Notes: generated by a model not told the origin, from the sequence alone. Positions 28,457-37,725 are shown, numbered from the stretch's first letter. The stretch: 64,000 nucleotides of DNA from an uncultured Aquimarina sp. (GCA_947498705.1 CANMLW010000007.1:124001-188000); one strand, 5' to 3'. Made by a program: numbers and translations.

Positions 28457-29311
28457 TTATTTAGTTAAAGAAGCTCGTATCATACGATCATTACCATACA
28501 TATCTTTGCGCAAATCGACTGCAACAAACCCTTTATCTTCTATCATACTTTTTGTTTCTTCTCCCAAGTATTGATTAATTTCAAAATACAGTCTCCCATT
28601 ATCCAACAAACTCTTTTGCGCCAGCACTGTTATTTTATTATAAAACAATAAAGGATCATTATCTGAAACAAACAATGCGCCAGAAGGCTCATTATCCAAA
28701 ACATTGGGCTTCATTTCTTGTTTTTCTAATTCGCGAACATATGGGGGGTTTGAAACAATTATATCAAAATTTTGAAACAGGCTCTTAGTTTCTAAAATAT
28801 CTTCTTTAACAAACTTTACAGCTACCTGATTTTTCATAGCGTTCTTTTTGGCCATCTCTAAGGCTTTTTCTGAAACATCTAGCGCATATACTTTTGCATT
28901 AGGAAGGCTCTTAGCCAGCGAAATTGCAATACAACCACTACCTGTGCCAATATCTAATATCTTTAAAGAATTCTGCCTGCCTTTTTGATCCTTTACAATC
29001 CAATCTACTAATTCTTCTGTCTCTGGCCTGGGAATCAACACATTCTTATCTACAAAAAAAGACGACTCATAAAAATGGACTTCCCCAATGATATATTGAA
29101 TTGGTTCTTGAGTTTTAAGTCTTTTTAAAGTTTCTGCAAAACGCTCTACTTCATCATTAGTCAATTTCTTACTCAAATTAACAGCTACTTCAATTCTTGT
29201 ATAACCTATGATCGCTTCAGTAAGCATATAAAAAAGTGACAATACCTCTTCTGGTTCATAAATTTTGCTTAATTCATTTACAAAGCTGACTCTTAATTCT
29301 TTTACTGTCAT
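28457..29311 (-). CDS. prmC: Release factor glutamine N5-methyltransferase
   Basis: A 284-residue SAM-dependent methyltransferase that modifies the GGQ glutamine of peptide chain release factors. The N-terminal helical bundle precedes the EPIQYIIGEVHF and PRPETEELV motifs, the SAM-binding DIGTGSGCIA and the catalytic NPPY (in IVSNPPYV). I start at the ATG at 29311; a TTG one codon upstream is an alternative. It heads the close-packed series prmC, LOG gene, DnaA-like gene, ligA. Confidence 0.94.
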   Translation of the reverse strand: MTVKELRVSFVNELSKIYEPEEVLSLFYMLTEAIIGYTRIEVAVNLSKKLTNDEVERFAETLKRLKTQEPIQYIIGEVHFYESSFFVDKNVLIPRPETEELVDWIVKDQKGRQNSLKILDIGTGSGCIAISLAKSLPNAKVYALDVSEKALEMAKKNAMKNQVAVKFVKEDILETKSLFQNFDIIVSNPPYVRELEKQEMKPNVLDNEPSGALFVSDNDPLLFYNKITVLAQKSLLDNGRLYFEINQYLGEETKSMIEDKGFVAVDLRKDMYGNDRMIRASLTK

Positions 29312-29345
29312 CAAATCCCTCTTAATTTATACCCCTACAATAAAA

Positions 29346-29834
29346 TTACAATTCCTTTATCATCCATTCCTGGCAACTATAATGTCCTGTATTTCCCATG
29401 GGTTTTTCTAACGATTCAAAGCCAACTTTCCTATACAACTTTCTAGCTGCCTCCATATATGGCATCGTTTCTAAATAACAATGTGTATACCCTTGTTTTT
29501 TCGCAAAATCAAGACATTTCTGCATTACATCAAAACCAACCCCTCTGCCTCTGGCTTGAGGCAAAAAATACATTTTTTGCAATTCACATACGCCAGAAGA
29601 ATCTGCTTCTTCGAGAGGAGCGATACCTGCACCTCCCAGAATTTTTTCATTTTCTTCGATTACAAAATATTCTTTACCAGTAAAATCATATGTCTCAAAC
29701 ATTACATCCAAAGCTTCATCTTCATAAGCAGTTCCCACCTTTGGCACCCCCATTTCTATTAAAACATCTCGAATTGCTCTTGCGAGCATTACGTTATCTT
29801 TTAATTGTATCGAACGAATTTTTATAGTACTCAT
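29346..29834 (-). CDS. GNAT-family N-acetyltransferase
   Basis: A 162-residue acetyltransferase with the complete GNAT fold. The acetyl-CoA motif A is QARGRGVGFDVMQKCLDFA (about 93-111), preceded by ELQKMYFLP, and motif B includes HCYLETMPYMEAARKLYRKVGF. The acceptor is unknown. It lies 34 bases upstream of prmC on the same strand, so the two could be cotranscribed. It is divergent from the LEA-like lipoprotein gene. Confidence 0.88.
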   Translation of the reverse strand: MSTIKIRSIQLKDNVMLARAIRDVLIEMGVPKVGTAYEDEALDVMFETYDFTGKEYFVIEENEKILGGAGIAPLEEADSSGVCELQKMYFLPQARGRGVGFDVMQKCLDFAKKQGYTHCYLETMPYMEAARKLYRKVGFESLEKPMGNTGHYSCQEWMIKEL

Positions 29835-29848
29835 ATGCTTATAAATAG

Positions 29849-29856
29849 TATTTTTG
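29849..29856 (+). promoter_or_regulatory. -7 box (TATTTTTG) for the LEA-like/ribD run
   Basis: Exact TAnnTTTG match in the divergent spacer, 107 bases before the lipoprotein ATG. The leader contains a small hairpin (CGAGT 29882-29886 / ACTCG 29894-29898). No TTG is seen at the -33 distance. Confidence 0.45.
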
Positions 29857-29963
29857 CGACTAATTGTTACAATAGAGACACCGAGTCCTTACTACTCGAT
29901 ATTAAATCTACTAAATTAGCGCTTAAGAATATTGAAATATACGTCAAATCTACACAGAAATCA

Positions 29964-30425
29964 ATGAAGAATTTTTTATTATTATTAACACTGTCTTCCT
30001 TTATCATGAGCTGTTCATTGTCTAAAAAACCTCATTTTAAATATGTAGATAAAATCGAGGTTAAAAATATGAATCTGGATCAAATAACACTTAGTGCAAA
30101 TGCTGTTTTTGACAATCCAAACCACCTACAAGGAAAATTATCTATAGAAGACATAAATCTTTTTGTTGATAACATTGATGTAGGAACTATTTCTTCAACC
30201 GAATTTAATGTTCCTTCTAAAGATGAATTTACGATCCCACTACAAGGAACTTTTTCTCTTTCTAAAATTTATAAAAAAAACAAAAACAACCTTCTAAGCA
30301 GTGTTCTTAAAGTAATCCAGACAGATTCTATAAATATCCAATACAAAGGTACTATACGATATCACCTAGGCAGTTTCTCCTATCCATATACTATTAACAA
30401 AGAACAAAAAATAAGCATCAAATAA
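29964..30425 (+). CDS. LEA type 2 family lipoprotein
   Basis: A 153-residue protein with a lipoprotein signal peptide: hydrophobic MKNFLLLLTLSSFIMSC with the lipidated Cys at residue 17. The mature part is one beta-sandwich like the late-embryogenesis-abundant type 2 (water-stress) domain, with VDKIEVKNMNLDQITLSAN and VFDNPN typical of that fold. I start at ATG 29964, not at the open frame's earlier codons, because only this start gives a signal peptide. The function in bacteria is not established. ribD starts two bases after its stop. Confidence 0.77.
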   Translation: MKNFLLLLTLSSFIMSCSLSKKPHFKYVDKIEVKNMNLDQITLSANAVFDNPNHLQGKLSIEDINLFVDNIDVGTISSTEFNVPSKDEFTIPLQGTFSLSKIYKKNKNNLLSSVLKVIQTDSINIQYKGTIRYHLGSFSYPYTINKEQKISIK

Positions 30426-30427
30426 AA

Positions 30428-31471
30428 GTGACTACACACGAAAAATACATACTGCGATGTATTGAACTAGCCAAAAACGGACTTGGAACAACATACCCTA
30501 ACCCATTGGTAGGCAGTGTGATTGTTCATAATGATATTATTATTGGTGAAGGGTGGCACTATAAAGCAGGATTGCCACATGCAGAAGTAAATGCTATTGC
30601 CTCCGTAAAAGACGCTTCTTTATTAAAAGATGCTACAATTTACATAAACCTTGAACCTTGTAGCCACTATGGAAAAACTCCCCCCTGTTGTGATCTTATT
30701 ATTACTAAAGACATAAAAAAGGTAGTAATCGGCACTGTAGATTCTTTTGCAAAAGTTTCTGGTGCCGGCATCCAAAAACTAATGAATGCGGGGTGTGATG
30801 TAACTGTAGGCGTTCTTGAAAAAGAATGCCTTGACCTAAACAAACGTTTCTTTGCTTTTCACAATAAAAAACGCCCTTATATTATATTAAAATGGGCAGA
30901 AACCGAAGATAAATTCATAGCTCCAGAAATAACAAACAAAAGAAGCCCTATTTGGATTTCTAACAACTACTCCAGACAATTAACACACAAATGGAGGGCC
31001 GAAGAACAAGCTATATTAGTAGGAAACAATACTGTATTAAAAGACAACCCAAAACTTACCATACGAGACTGGCATGGCCACAATCCTACAAGAGTTGTTA
31101 TTGATCTATCTGGAAAAACTCCTGAAGATTCTGCCATATTAGCACCAGAAGCTACAACCATTATCATCACTTCTAAAGATTCTAAAAAAGAGAACAATCA
31201 TCATCTTATCTATGAAACTATCTCTCTAAAAGACAACATAACGCATGAGGTTTGTAATATTTTATACAAACACAATATCCAATCAGTAATCATAGAAGGC
31301 GGACAATATACCTTGCAATCATTTATTAACAAAAATCTTTGGGATGAGGCAAGAGTTTTCAAAGGGTGTATTACCTTTGAAAAAGGAACAAAAAGCCCCT
31401 TATTAAACGGAAACTTAGTTTCTAAAAACCAAATAACAAAAGACACATTAACAATATACCAAAATGATTAA
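30428..31471 (+). CDS. ribD: Bifunctional riboflavin deaminase/reductase
   Basis: A 347-residue enzyme carrying out the deaminase and reductase steps of riboflavin synthesis. The N-terminal zinc-dependent deaminase has His51 and Glu53 in HAEVNA and Cys78 and Cys87 in the PCSHYGKTPPC motif. The C-terminal part (about 145-347) is the NADPH-dependent reductase, with WAETEDKFIA and a VIIEGG motif. The start is GTG at 30428; no ATG lies near. It is followed by a HAD phosphatase that overlaps its end by eight bases, which could supply the missing phosphatase step of the pathway, though this is only context. Confidence 0.94.
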   Translation: MTTHEKYILRCIELAKNGLGTTYPNPLVGSVIVHNDIIIGEGWHYKAGLPHAEVNAIASVKDASLLKDATIYINLEPCSHYGKTPPCCDLIITKDIKKVVIGTVDSFAKVSGAGIQKLMNAGCDVTVGVLEKECLDLNKRFFAFHNKKRPYIILKWAETEDKFIAPEITNKRSPIWISNNYSRQLTHKWRAEEQAILVGNNTVLKDNPKLTIRDWHGHNPTRVVIDLSGKTPEDSAILAPEATTIIITSKDSKKENNHHLIYETISLKDNITHEVCNILYKHNIQSVIIEGGQYTLQSFINKNLWDEARVFKGCITFEKGTKSPLLNGNLVSKNQITKDTLTIYQND

Positions 31472-32072
31472 AACAATAATTTTTGATTTTGGCGATGTTT
31501 TTATCAATCTGGACAAGCCTGCTACCCTAAGAGAGCTATACAAATTAGGAAACAATAGACCCGTTAGAGAAATCCAAGAGCTCAATAAACGCTATGAAGT
31601 TGGAGCCCTAACGACTAAAGAATTTATTTCTGATTTAAAAATATATTTCCCTGCCGCATCAGATGAACAACTAACCCAAGCCTGGAATGCTATTTTATTA
31701 GATTTTCCAAAACATCGCTTAGAATTTATTTGCAATTTGGCGGCAACTCAAAAATACAAACTGCTTCTGTTTAGCAACACCAATGAATTACATATAAACT
31801 GGATCAAGAAACATGTAGATTTTTTTAATGAATTTAAATCTTGCTTCGATTCTTTTTACTTATCCCACGAGGTAAAACTTCGCAAACCCAATACTGCCGT
31901 TTTCGAATTCATCTTACATCAACACCAACTTATTGCTGAAGAAACATTGTTTATAGACGACACCAAAGAAAACACAGATGCAGCCGCAGCACTAGGCATA
32001 CACACCTGGAATAATAACCCAATCACAGAAGATGTTACAAACTTATTCACCACAAAATCTTCTATATTTTGA
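31464..32072 (+). CDS. HAD-superfamily hydrolase (subfamily IA)
   Basis: A 202-residue haloacid-dehalogenase-type phosphatase. Motif I starts with D8 in FDFGDVFINLD, motif II is the Ser/Thr-containing FSNTNELH, motif III the Lys in LRKPNTAVFE, and motif IV is FIDDTKENTDAA. The helical cap lies between residues about 15 and 95. Substrate is unknown. It overlaps ribD by eight bases and the EamA gene by four (TTGA), so it belongs to one transcript. A role in dephosphorylating the RibD product is possible but unproven. Confidence 0.87.
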   Translation: MIKTIIFDFGDVFINLDKPATLRELYKLGNNRPVREIQELNKRYEVGALTTKEFISDLKIYFPAASDEQLTQAWNAILLDFPKHRLEFICNLAATQKYKLLLFSNTNELHINWIKKHVDFFNEFKSCFDSFYLSHEVKLRKPNTAVFEFILHQHQLIAEETLFIDDTKENTDAAAALGIHTWNNNPITEDVTNLFTTKSSIF

Positions 32073-32938
32073 TTTACCTCATATCAAGCATTTTAGCTGC
32101 AAGTCTCATCTTTGTTATTTTTAAGCTTTTTTCTAAATACAATATAAATACAGAACAAGCTATTATTGCCAATTACATAACAGCTTCTTTTTCAGGGGTT
32201 ATTGCATACTCTAAGCCCATTAATATTTCAACTATATCGCACGAAGCTTGGTTTTTTAAGGCATTTATATTAGGTATTATATTTATCCTGGTCTTTAATC
32301 TAATGGCCATAACCACTCAAAAAAACGGATTATCAGTAGCTGCTGTTGCAACAAAAATGAGCTTGGTTATCCCTATTGTTTTTGGAATATTAGCTTATGA
32401 TGAAGGTACAGGAATTATCAAAGTGATTGGTATTATACTAGCACTTATAGCAGTATATCTTACCTCTGTAAAAACAACAGAAAACTCTGAATTAACAAAG
32501 AAAAATTTAATTTTTCCTATTTTGGTTTTTATAGGAAGTGGGATTGTAGATACTAGCATCAAATTTTTAGAAACCCGATATGTATCCAAAGACGATGTTC
32601 CTATTTTCTCTGCTACAATTTTTGGTTTTGCCGCTTTAACAGGAATTTTTCATTTACTTTATAAAATATCATTTAGCACTATAAAAATTGAACTTAAAAA
32701 TATACTTGCAGGTATTGGATTAGGGGTTCCCAACTATTTCTCCATTTATTTCCTGATAAAAGCACTTCGCCATGATGGCATCGAGAGTTCTACAATTTTC
32801 ACAATAAATAATGTTGCCGTCCTACTAGTATCTACGCTTGCTGGAATTCTTTTTTTTAAAGAACGATTATTTTTAAAAAATTGGATTGGAATTATCTTAG
32901 CAATTTTAAGTATTATCTTAGTAGCATTATCTGTATAA
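32069..32938 (+). CDS. EamA/DMT-family transporter
   Basis: A 289-residue integral membrane protein with nine or ten hydrophobic helices arranged as two EamA-type repeats (about 1-135 and 145-289). This is the drug/metabolite transporter superfamily; the substrate cannot be predicted. The start is TTG at 32069, overlapping the TGA stop of the HAD gene as TTGA, since the next ATG lies well inside the second or third helix. Helix-end motifs such as ILAGILFFKERLFLKNWIG fit the family's last helix pair. Confidence 0.83.
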   Translation: MIYLISSILAASLIFVIFKLFSKYNINTEQAIIANYITASFSGVIAYSKPINISTISHEAWFFKAFILGIIFILVFNLMAITTQKNGLSVAAVATKMSLVIPIVFGILAYDEGTGIIKVIGIILALIAVYLTSVKTTENSELTKKNLIFPILVFIGSGIVDTSIKFLETRYVSKDDVPIFSATIFGFAALTGIFHLLYKISFSTIKIELKNILAGIGLGVPNYFSIYFLIKALRHDGIESSTIFTINNVAVLLVSTLAGILFFKERLFLKNWIGIILAILSIILVALSV

Positions 32939-32954
32939 TTGAACTGCAACAACT

Positions 32955-33572
32955 TTGGAAGACATAAAGGACACATATAAGACAATCGAAACCTCGGGAA
33001 ACGAAGTTTTATTCAAGGACAAAAACAGTAAATTTTATGGATATACTTTTCCTGTTCATTCTGAAGAAGAAGTCAAACAAACCATTGACCAACTCAAAAA
33101 ACAACACCATGCAGCTCGACATTGGTGCTATGCTTGGCAAATTGGAACTGAAAAACTACGATATCGGGCTAATGATGACGGAGAACCCTCTAATTCTGCA
33201 GGGCAACCTATCTATGGGCAAATTTTATCTTTTGAAGTTACTAACATATTGATAGTTGTCGTACGATATTTTGGAGGGGTTAAGTTAGGCGTTGGAGGAT
33301 TAATAAATGCATATAAAACCGCTGCCCAACAAGCCTTATTGTCCTCAAAAATTGTAGACAAAACCATCGACATTCATTTTGTAATTATTTTTGAGTACAA
33401 AGACATGAATAAAGTAATGCGGATTATCAAAGAAAACAACCTTACTATTACTCGTCAAGACTTAGAACTAAATTGCAAAATTTACATTTCAGTAAGAAAA
33501 AGAAATGCACACAAAATAAAAAATACTTTTTCGTCGTTGTATGAGATAGAAATCAAAAAAATTGAGAATTAA
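32955..33572 (+). CDS. YigZ/IMPACT-family protein
   Basis: A 205-residue protein of the IMPACT/YigZ family. The N-terminal domain includes the conserved segments DKNSKFYGYTFPV, HWCYAWQIG and the DDGEPSNSAGQPI motif, followed by VVRYFGGVKLGVGGLI. The C-terminal part (about 140-205) is a ferredoxin-like domain. In bacteria the function is unclear. The start is TTG at 32955, since no ATG lies nearby. It converges on the thioesterase gene, leaving only 12 bases between stops. Confidence 0.88.
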   Translation: MEDIKDTYKTIETSGNEVLFKDKNSKFYGYTFPVHSEEEVKQTIDQLKKQHHAARHWCYAWQIGTEKLRYRANDDGEPSNSAGQPIYGQILSFEVTNILIVVVRYFGGVKLGVGGLINAYKTAAQQALLSSKIVDKTIDIHFVIIFEYKDMNKVMRIIKENNLTITRQDLELNCKIYISVRKRNAHKIKNTFSSLYEIEIKKIEN

Positions 33573-33584
33573 TAAAATAGAAAA

Positions 33585-33989
33585 TTAATATTTTTTTATT
33601 TTTTCAATTAAATATTGGGGACAGGGAATTGGTTTTTTTGTGACGCTATCCATAAAAACCAAAGTAGAAGATGCTGTTGTTAATAATTCACCTTTTGTAT
33701 TGAAAATTTCAAAGTCAAAGCTTATTTTTGCTGTAGGAATTTTCTTTAGTGAAGTTTTAACAATCAATTCATCATCAAAGTAAGCAGATTTCTTAAATTT
33801 AAAATCAATTGTATATACCGGAAGCATAATACCATTTGCTTCCATAGTTTTATACGAAATCCCAAGTTGGGATAACCAATCAATTCGAGCCAACTCTATG
33901 TATTGTACATAGTTACTGTGGTGAACGACCCCCATTTGGTCGGTCTCTGCATAACGTACTTTCAAAAAAGTTTCTGAAGTGATTAACAT
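33585..33989 (-). CDS. Hotdog-fold acyl-CoA thioesterase (YbgC/FadM-like)
   Basis: A 134-residue single hotdog domain. The motif ETDQMGVVHHSNYVQYIELAR contains the Asp (in TDQMG) and His/Asn catalytic positions of the 4-hydroxybenzoyl-CoA thioesterase family. Members hydrolyse acyl-CoA or acyl-ACP thioesters; substrate is unknown. It is divergent from dnaA, and the 187 bases between them hold the dnaA promoter region. Confidence 0.88.
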   Translation of the reverse strand: MLITSETFLKVRYAETDQMGVVHHSNYVQYIELARIDWLSQLGISYKTMEANGIMLPVYTIDFKFKKSAYFDDELIVKTSLKKIPTAKISFDFEIFNTKGELLTTASSTLVFMDSVTKKPIPCPQYLIEKIKKY

Positions 33990-34176
33990 AGTATCATAAA
34001 TTATTATATATTAATGAAGTGCTAATCAAATTATGCAAAAAAAATAATTAATATTCAACCCCGTTAACGTTTTTTTTTTACATTTTTTGTTCACATATTT
34101 GCCATACAAAAATAGTAAGGATTTTATCAACAATTCCTTTTAACACCATAACAAAAAAGCAAATTTAACCACAGGA
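33990..34176. promoter_or_regulatory. dnaA upstream region with DnaA-box-like sites
   Basis: AT-rich spacer between the thioesterase and dnaA. TTATCAACA at 34124-34132 is one mismatch from the DnaA box TTATCCACA, and TTGTTCACA at 34087-34095 is two away. CATATTTG at 34094-34101 is one mismatch from the -7 consensus. They could mediate autoregulation. There is no box cluster that would justify calling an origin. Confidence 0.35.
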
Positions 34177-35607
34177 ATGAATGTAACCGCGCAATCAGTT
34201 TGGGACAATTGTTTATCTTTTATAGAAGATAACATTACACCTCAAGCTTACAAAACTTGGTTTGAACCCATTAAAGCTGTAAAGCTTACAGAAGGTGGTG
34301 CTTTAAGTATTCAAGTCCCAAGTAAGTTTTTTTATGAGTGGTTAGAAGAACACTATGTAAAACTACTCAAGGTATCTTTGACAAGAGAATTAGGAGAGAA
34401 TGCCAAGTTGGTGTATGTAATCAAAATGGAGAACACCTATGGCAATAAAAAACCATTTACAGAAAAAATTCCTAGCGCGAATAGATCTGCTGTTAATTCT
34501 CAAGAGGTTGATGTACCTATCAAAAGCAAAAACCCTGAATTAAAAAATCCTTTTGTTATTCCTGGAATTCGAAATGTAAAAATAGAATCCCAACTAAACC
34601 CTAGTTACAACTTTGAAAACTTCTTAGAAGGAGACTCAAACAGACTTGCACGTTCGGCAGGAATGGCTGTTGCTAACAAACCGGGAGGCACATCTTTTAA
34701 CCCTTTACTAATATTTGGTGGAGTTGGCCTAGGAAAAACACATTTAGCACATGCTATTGGTGTAAACATAAAAGACAACTACCCAGAAAAAACAGTTCTA
34801 TATATATCTGCAGAAAAATTTACGCAACAATACATAGAGTCTGTAAAAAAGAATAATAGAAATGATTTTATTCATTTCTACCAAATCATCGATGTTCTTA
34901 TTGTAGATGATATCCAGTTACTATCAGGAAAAGCAGGTACTCAGGACGTCTTTTTCCATATATTCAATCATTTACATCAAAACGGAAAACAGGTTATTCT
35001 AACAAGTGACAAGGCACCTGTAGACATGCAAGATATCGAACAAAGATTATTGTCTCGTTTTAAATGGGGATTATCTGCAGAATTGCATCAACCTGATTTT
35101 GAGACAAGAGTTTCTATTATCAAAAACAAACTATACAGAGATGGTGTTGAAATGCCTGAACAAATTGTAGAGTTTCTTGCAAATAACATAAAAACTAACA
35201 TACGAGAATTAGAAGGTGCTATTATATCACTAATCGCCCACTCTTCTTTTAACAAAAAAGATATCACCATAGATCTTGCAAAAGCTATTGTTGATAATTA
35301 CGTAAAAAACACAAAGAGAGAAGTTTCTATTGATTATATTCAAAAGGTAGTAAGTGATTATTTCCAAATGGATGTAGAAACACTGCAATCCAAAACAAGA
35401 AAACGACATATTGTTCAAGCAAGACAATTAGCCATGTTTTTTGCAAAAAAACTTACCAAAGCTTCATTAGCAAGTATTGGAACCCAAATAGGAAAACGAG
35501 ATCACGCAACGGTACTTCATGCCTGCAAAACTGTAGACAATTTATCATCTACAGACAAGCAGTTTAGAAAATACGTAGAAGATTTAGGAAAAAAGCTTAC
35601 TTTATAA
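34177..35607 (+). CDS. dnaA: Chromosomal replication initiator protein DnaA
   Basis: A 476-residue complete DnaA. Domain I (1-85) carries the DnaB/DiaA-type interaction fold; a linker follows to about 135. The AAA+ domain has Walker A GGVGLGKT (181-188), Walker B LIVDDI (241-246), the box VII arginine finger R294 in LLSRFKWG, and sensor II NIRELEGA (341-348). Domain IV (about 385-476) has the basic KTRKRHIVQARQLAMF helix and the IGKRDHATVLHA signature that reads DnaA boxes. All expected catalytic residues are present, so this is the functional initiator; a second copy lacking domain IV is encoded 6.3 kb to the left. Confidence 0.98.
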   Translation: MNVTAQSVWDNCLSFIEDNITPQAYKTWFEPIKAVKLTEGGALSIQVPSKFFYEWLEEHYVKLLKVSLTRELGENAKLVYVIKMENTYGNKKPFTEKIPSANRSAVNSQEVDVPIKSKNPELKNPFVIPGIRNVKIESQLNPSYNFENFLEGDSNRLARSAGMAVANKPGGTSFNPLLIFGGVGLGKTHLAHAIGVNIKDNYPEKTVLYISAEKFTQQYIESVKKNNRNDFIHFYQIIDVLIVDDIQLLSGKAGTQDVFFHIFNHLHQNGKQVILTSDKAPVDMQDIEQRLLSRFKWGLSAELHQPDFETRVSIIKNKLYRDGVEMPEQIVEFLANNIKTNIRELEGAIISLIAHSSFNKKDITIDLAKAIVDNYVKNTKREVSIDYIQKVVSDYFQMDVETLQSKTRKRHIVQARQLAMFFAKKLTKASLASIGTQIGKRDHATVLHACKTVDNLSSTDKQFRKYVEDLGKKLTL

Positions 35608-35649
35608 CATAAAGTCATCGCTTACTACAACACATAAATCACATCTTAT

Positions 35650-36117
35650 ATGAAAACCAAAGTTTTGATGGTATGCCTTGGCAATATATGCAGATCACCA
35701 TTAGCAGAAGGAATTCTAAAATCTAAACTAGACTCTCGTTACTACCAAGTTGACTCATGCGGAACCAGCAGCTACCACATAGGAAGCAAACCTGACATAC
35801 GCTCTATCGATATTGCCAAAAAAAACAATATTGATATTACCAGACAAAGAGCCGCACAGTTTAAAAAAAGTGATTTTGACACCTATGACTACATCTATGC
35901 CATGGACACCTCTAACTATCAAGATATCATAGCTCTAGCAAACAACTCACTACAAAACAATAAAGTAAACCAAATTCTAAACGAACTTCATCCCAACCAA
36001 AATCTAGATGTACCAGACCCATACTACGGAGGAGATCAAGGATTTGAAGAAGTATTTAAAATGTTAGACCAAGCATGTGAAAACATTGCATCTAAATTAA
36101 AAAAATCGGATCAATAA
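35650..36117 (+). CDS. Low-molecular-weight protein tyrosine phosphatase
   Basis: A 155-residue phosphatase. The signature loop C-x5-R-S is at residues 9-16 (CLGNICRS), with Cys9 as nucleophile and Arg15 binding phosphate. The general-acid Asp lies in VPDPYYGG near residue 117. The family dephosphorylates tyrosine kinases of polysaccharide export in some bacteria; none is seen here. It follows dnaA by 42 bases on the same strand, an arrangement common in Flavobacteria, and is followed after 191 bases by a methyltransferase. Confidence 0.93.
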   Translation: MKTKVLMVCLGNICRSPLAEGILKSKLDSRYYQVDSCGTSSYHIGSKPDIRSIDIAKKNNIDITRQRAAQFKKSDFDTYDYIYAMDTSNYQDIIALANNSLQNNKVNQILNELHPNQNLDVPDPYYGGDQGFEEVFKMLDQACENIASKLKKSDQ

Positions 36118-36308
36118 ACTGTAGCCCTCATATGCTTAATTACAAAGCAACACACAATCTCTACAATTTATCGCATCACAACAAGTAACAATAAAAAAAT
36201 TACACTATTTTTAATTCTGGATACTCAAATAAAACATTTATTGTTTTAATCAATACAATCCAAACACAAATAAATTAAATAAATAGACCTAAATCAATCA
36301 TAAAGAAT

Positions 36309-37037
36309 ATGGAGTTTAAACCCCTGGACCCTAAAGGAAAATTATACCTTATCCCAACAAGACTAGGAGACGATGTACCACTAGAAGTACTACCCATATC
36401 TATCAAAAAAGTCCTAGAACAGGTTAACCACTACATTGTTGAAAACGAAAAGCCAGCTAGACGATTTATAAAAAAAATAAGCCCCAGCAAATCTCAACGA
36501 TCCCTTATCATTAACACCGTAAACAAATACACTGATGTTTCTGAGATCCCGAATTATCTTTCGCCATGCCTAAACGGAGAGTCTATTGGTCTTTTATCTG
36601 ATGCAGGATGCCCCGGTATTGCCGATCCCGGAGCCGAAGTGGTCAAAATAGCACACGAAAAAAATATCCCTGTCACCCCATTAGTTGGCCCTTCTTCAAT
36701 TGTTCTAGCAATGATGAGTAGCGGTATGAATGGTCAAAACTTCACTTTTAACGGATATCTCCCTATCGATAAAAACGAAAGGAAATCTACCATCAAACAT
36801 TTAGAACGAATTTCTTTTGAAAGAGATCAAGCTCAGATTTTTATTGAAACCCCCTACCGAAATGATAAAATGTTTGCAGATCTTAAAGCCATTTTACAAC
36901 CAAATACTCGCTTATGCATTGCATGTGATATCACACTTACAACAGAGTACATTGCCACAAAAACCGTTGAAGAATGGAATAAAGAAGATATTGATCTACA
37001 CAAAAGACCTTCTATATACGTCATCCAAAAAGACTAG
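36309..37037 (+). CDS. Tetrapyrrole-methylase-family SAM methyltransferase (RsmI-like)
   Basis: A 242-residue SAM-dependent methyltransferase of the tetrapyrrole-methylase fold. LIPTRLGD at the N-terminus, the SAM-binding GLLSDAGCPGIADPGAE and VGPSSIVLAMM are the class signatures shared with RsmI, which 2'-O-methylates 16S rRNA C1402. It lacks the C-terminal HTH region of classical RsmI and diverges enough that I keep the function at family level. It sits downstream of the LMW phosphatase. Confidence 0.85.
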   Translation: MEFKPLDPKGKLYLIPTRLGDDVPLEVLPISIKKVLEQVNHYIVENEKPARRFIKKISPSKSQRSLIINTVNKYTDVSEIPNYLSPCLNGESIGLLSDAGCPGIADPGAEVVKIAHEKNIPVTPLVGPSSIVLAMMSSGMNGQNFTFNGYLPIDKNERKSTIKHLERISFERDQAQIFIETPYRNDKMFADLKAILQPNTRLCIACDITLTTEYIATKTVEEWNKEDIDLHKRPSIYVIQKD

Positions 37038-37068
37038 CAACAAGCTAAATCCAGAAAGAAGATTTATC

Positions 37069-37713
37069 TTAAAGATTTACCTTAGGTCTTTTAACAGGAA
37101 CAACAAAAGAAGTATCATATCCACCAAAACGCTTCATATAATACCTGATTGTAGTACCAAAAGCATCAGCAAACCCCTCTACACCACCACTGCGTAAATA
37201 TTTTTTTACAGCACCTGGGCCTGCTAAATGTGCAGCTGCAAGAATTCCTGATTCTGTAACATCTACCCCATTAATCCTTTTTCCTACTGACCACTTAATA
37301 TCCTTTCTCAAAACCCACTTATTTCTACACAAATTTGCATAAAAAGCTTTTTCCTGAAGGGCCGGATTACTAAGGAATTCATTTTTACCAACGTTCTTCA
37401 CACCGATCAAAGCCAAAGTACCTTTACCAAATTGGTATTTCCCTAAATATCCAAATTGATTTACAACACCATAATCACCTCTAGATTCCTTAAAAGCCAA
37501 TGCCTCTTTAAAACCTTCATAAGATGTTCCTAATACAGGAGATACAAAAGGATCGCTATCTTCTATATCATTAAAATTAGGCGCTGCATAATACAGCTCT
37601 AAACCAGCTGTACTATAAGAACTAAGATCAGCACTTTTTTCTGTTGTAAAACTTACCGAAAGTATTCCCCCAATCGTAAGCAACGTAGATAATCCCACTA
37701 TCTTTTTTGTCAT
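37069..37713 (-). CDS. Exported lysozyme-fold protein
   Basis: A 214-residue exported protein. Residues 1-25 are hydrophobic and signal-like. The remainder resembles the lysozyme/lytic-transglycosylase fold: KESRGDYGVVNQFGYLGKYQFG (about 72-93) contains the Glu-Ser and GxYQF pattern, and LAAAHLAGPGAV is the usual later motif. Many Flavobacteria carry such a protein, labelled peptidoglycan-binding protein LysM, although no LysM repeat is visible here. A role in cell-wall turnover is inferred. Its leader carries a strong hairpin downstream of a TATCTTTG box. Confidence 0.76.
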   Translation of the reverse strand: MTKKIVGLSTLLTIGGILSVSFTTEKSADLSSYSTAGLELYYAAPNFNDIEDSDPFVSPVLGTSYEGFKEALAFKESRGDYGVVNQFGYLGKYQFGKGTLALIGVKNVGKNEFLSNPALQEKAFYANLCRNKWVLRKDIKWSVGKRINGVDVTESGILAAAHLAGPGAVKKYLRSGGVEGFADAFGTTIRYYMKRFGGYDTSFVVPVKRPKVNL

Positions 37714-37725
37714 ATAAAAAATTTC

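Noticed and set aside
29481-29762. 93-residue plus-strand frame opposite the GNAT gene
   Set aside because: It is rich in Phe, Ile, Lys and Ser, the usual complement shadow of a real gene on the other strand.
29805-29963. Long N-terminal extension of the LEA-like lipoprotein
   Set aside because: The extension covers the divergent promoter and hides the signal peptide; the lipobox start at 29964 is clearly better.
33990-34176. Replication origin next to dnaA
   Set aside because: Only two imperfect DnaA-box-like sites, no cluster and no clear unwinding element; in Bacteroidota oriC is often not next to dnaA.
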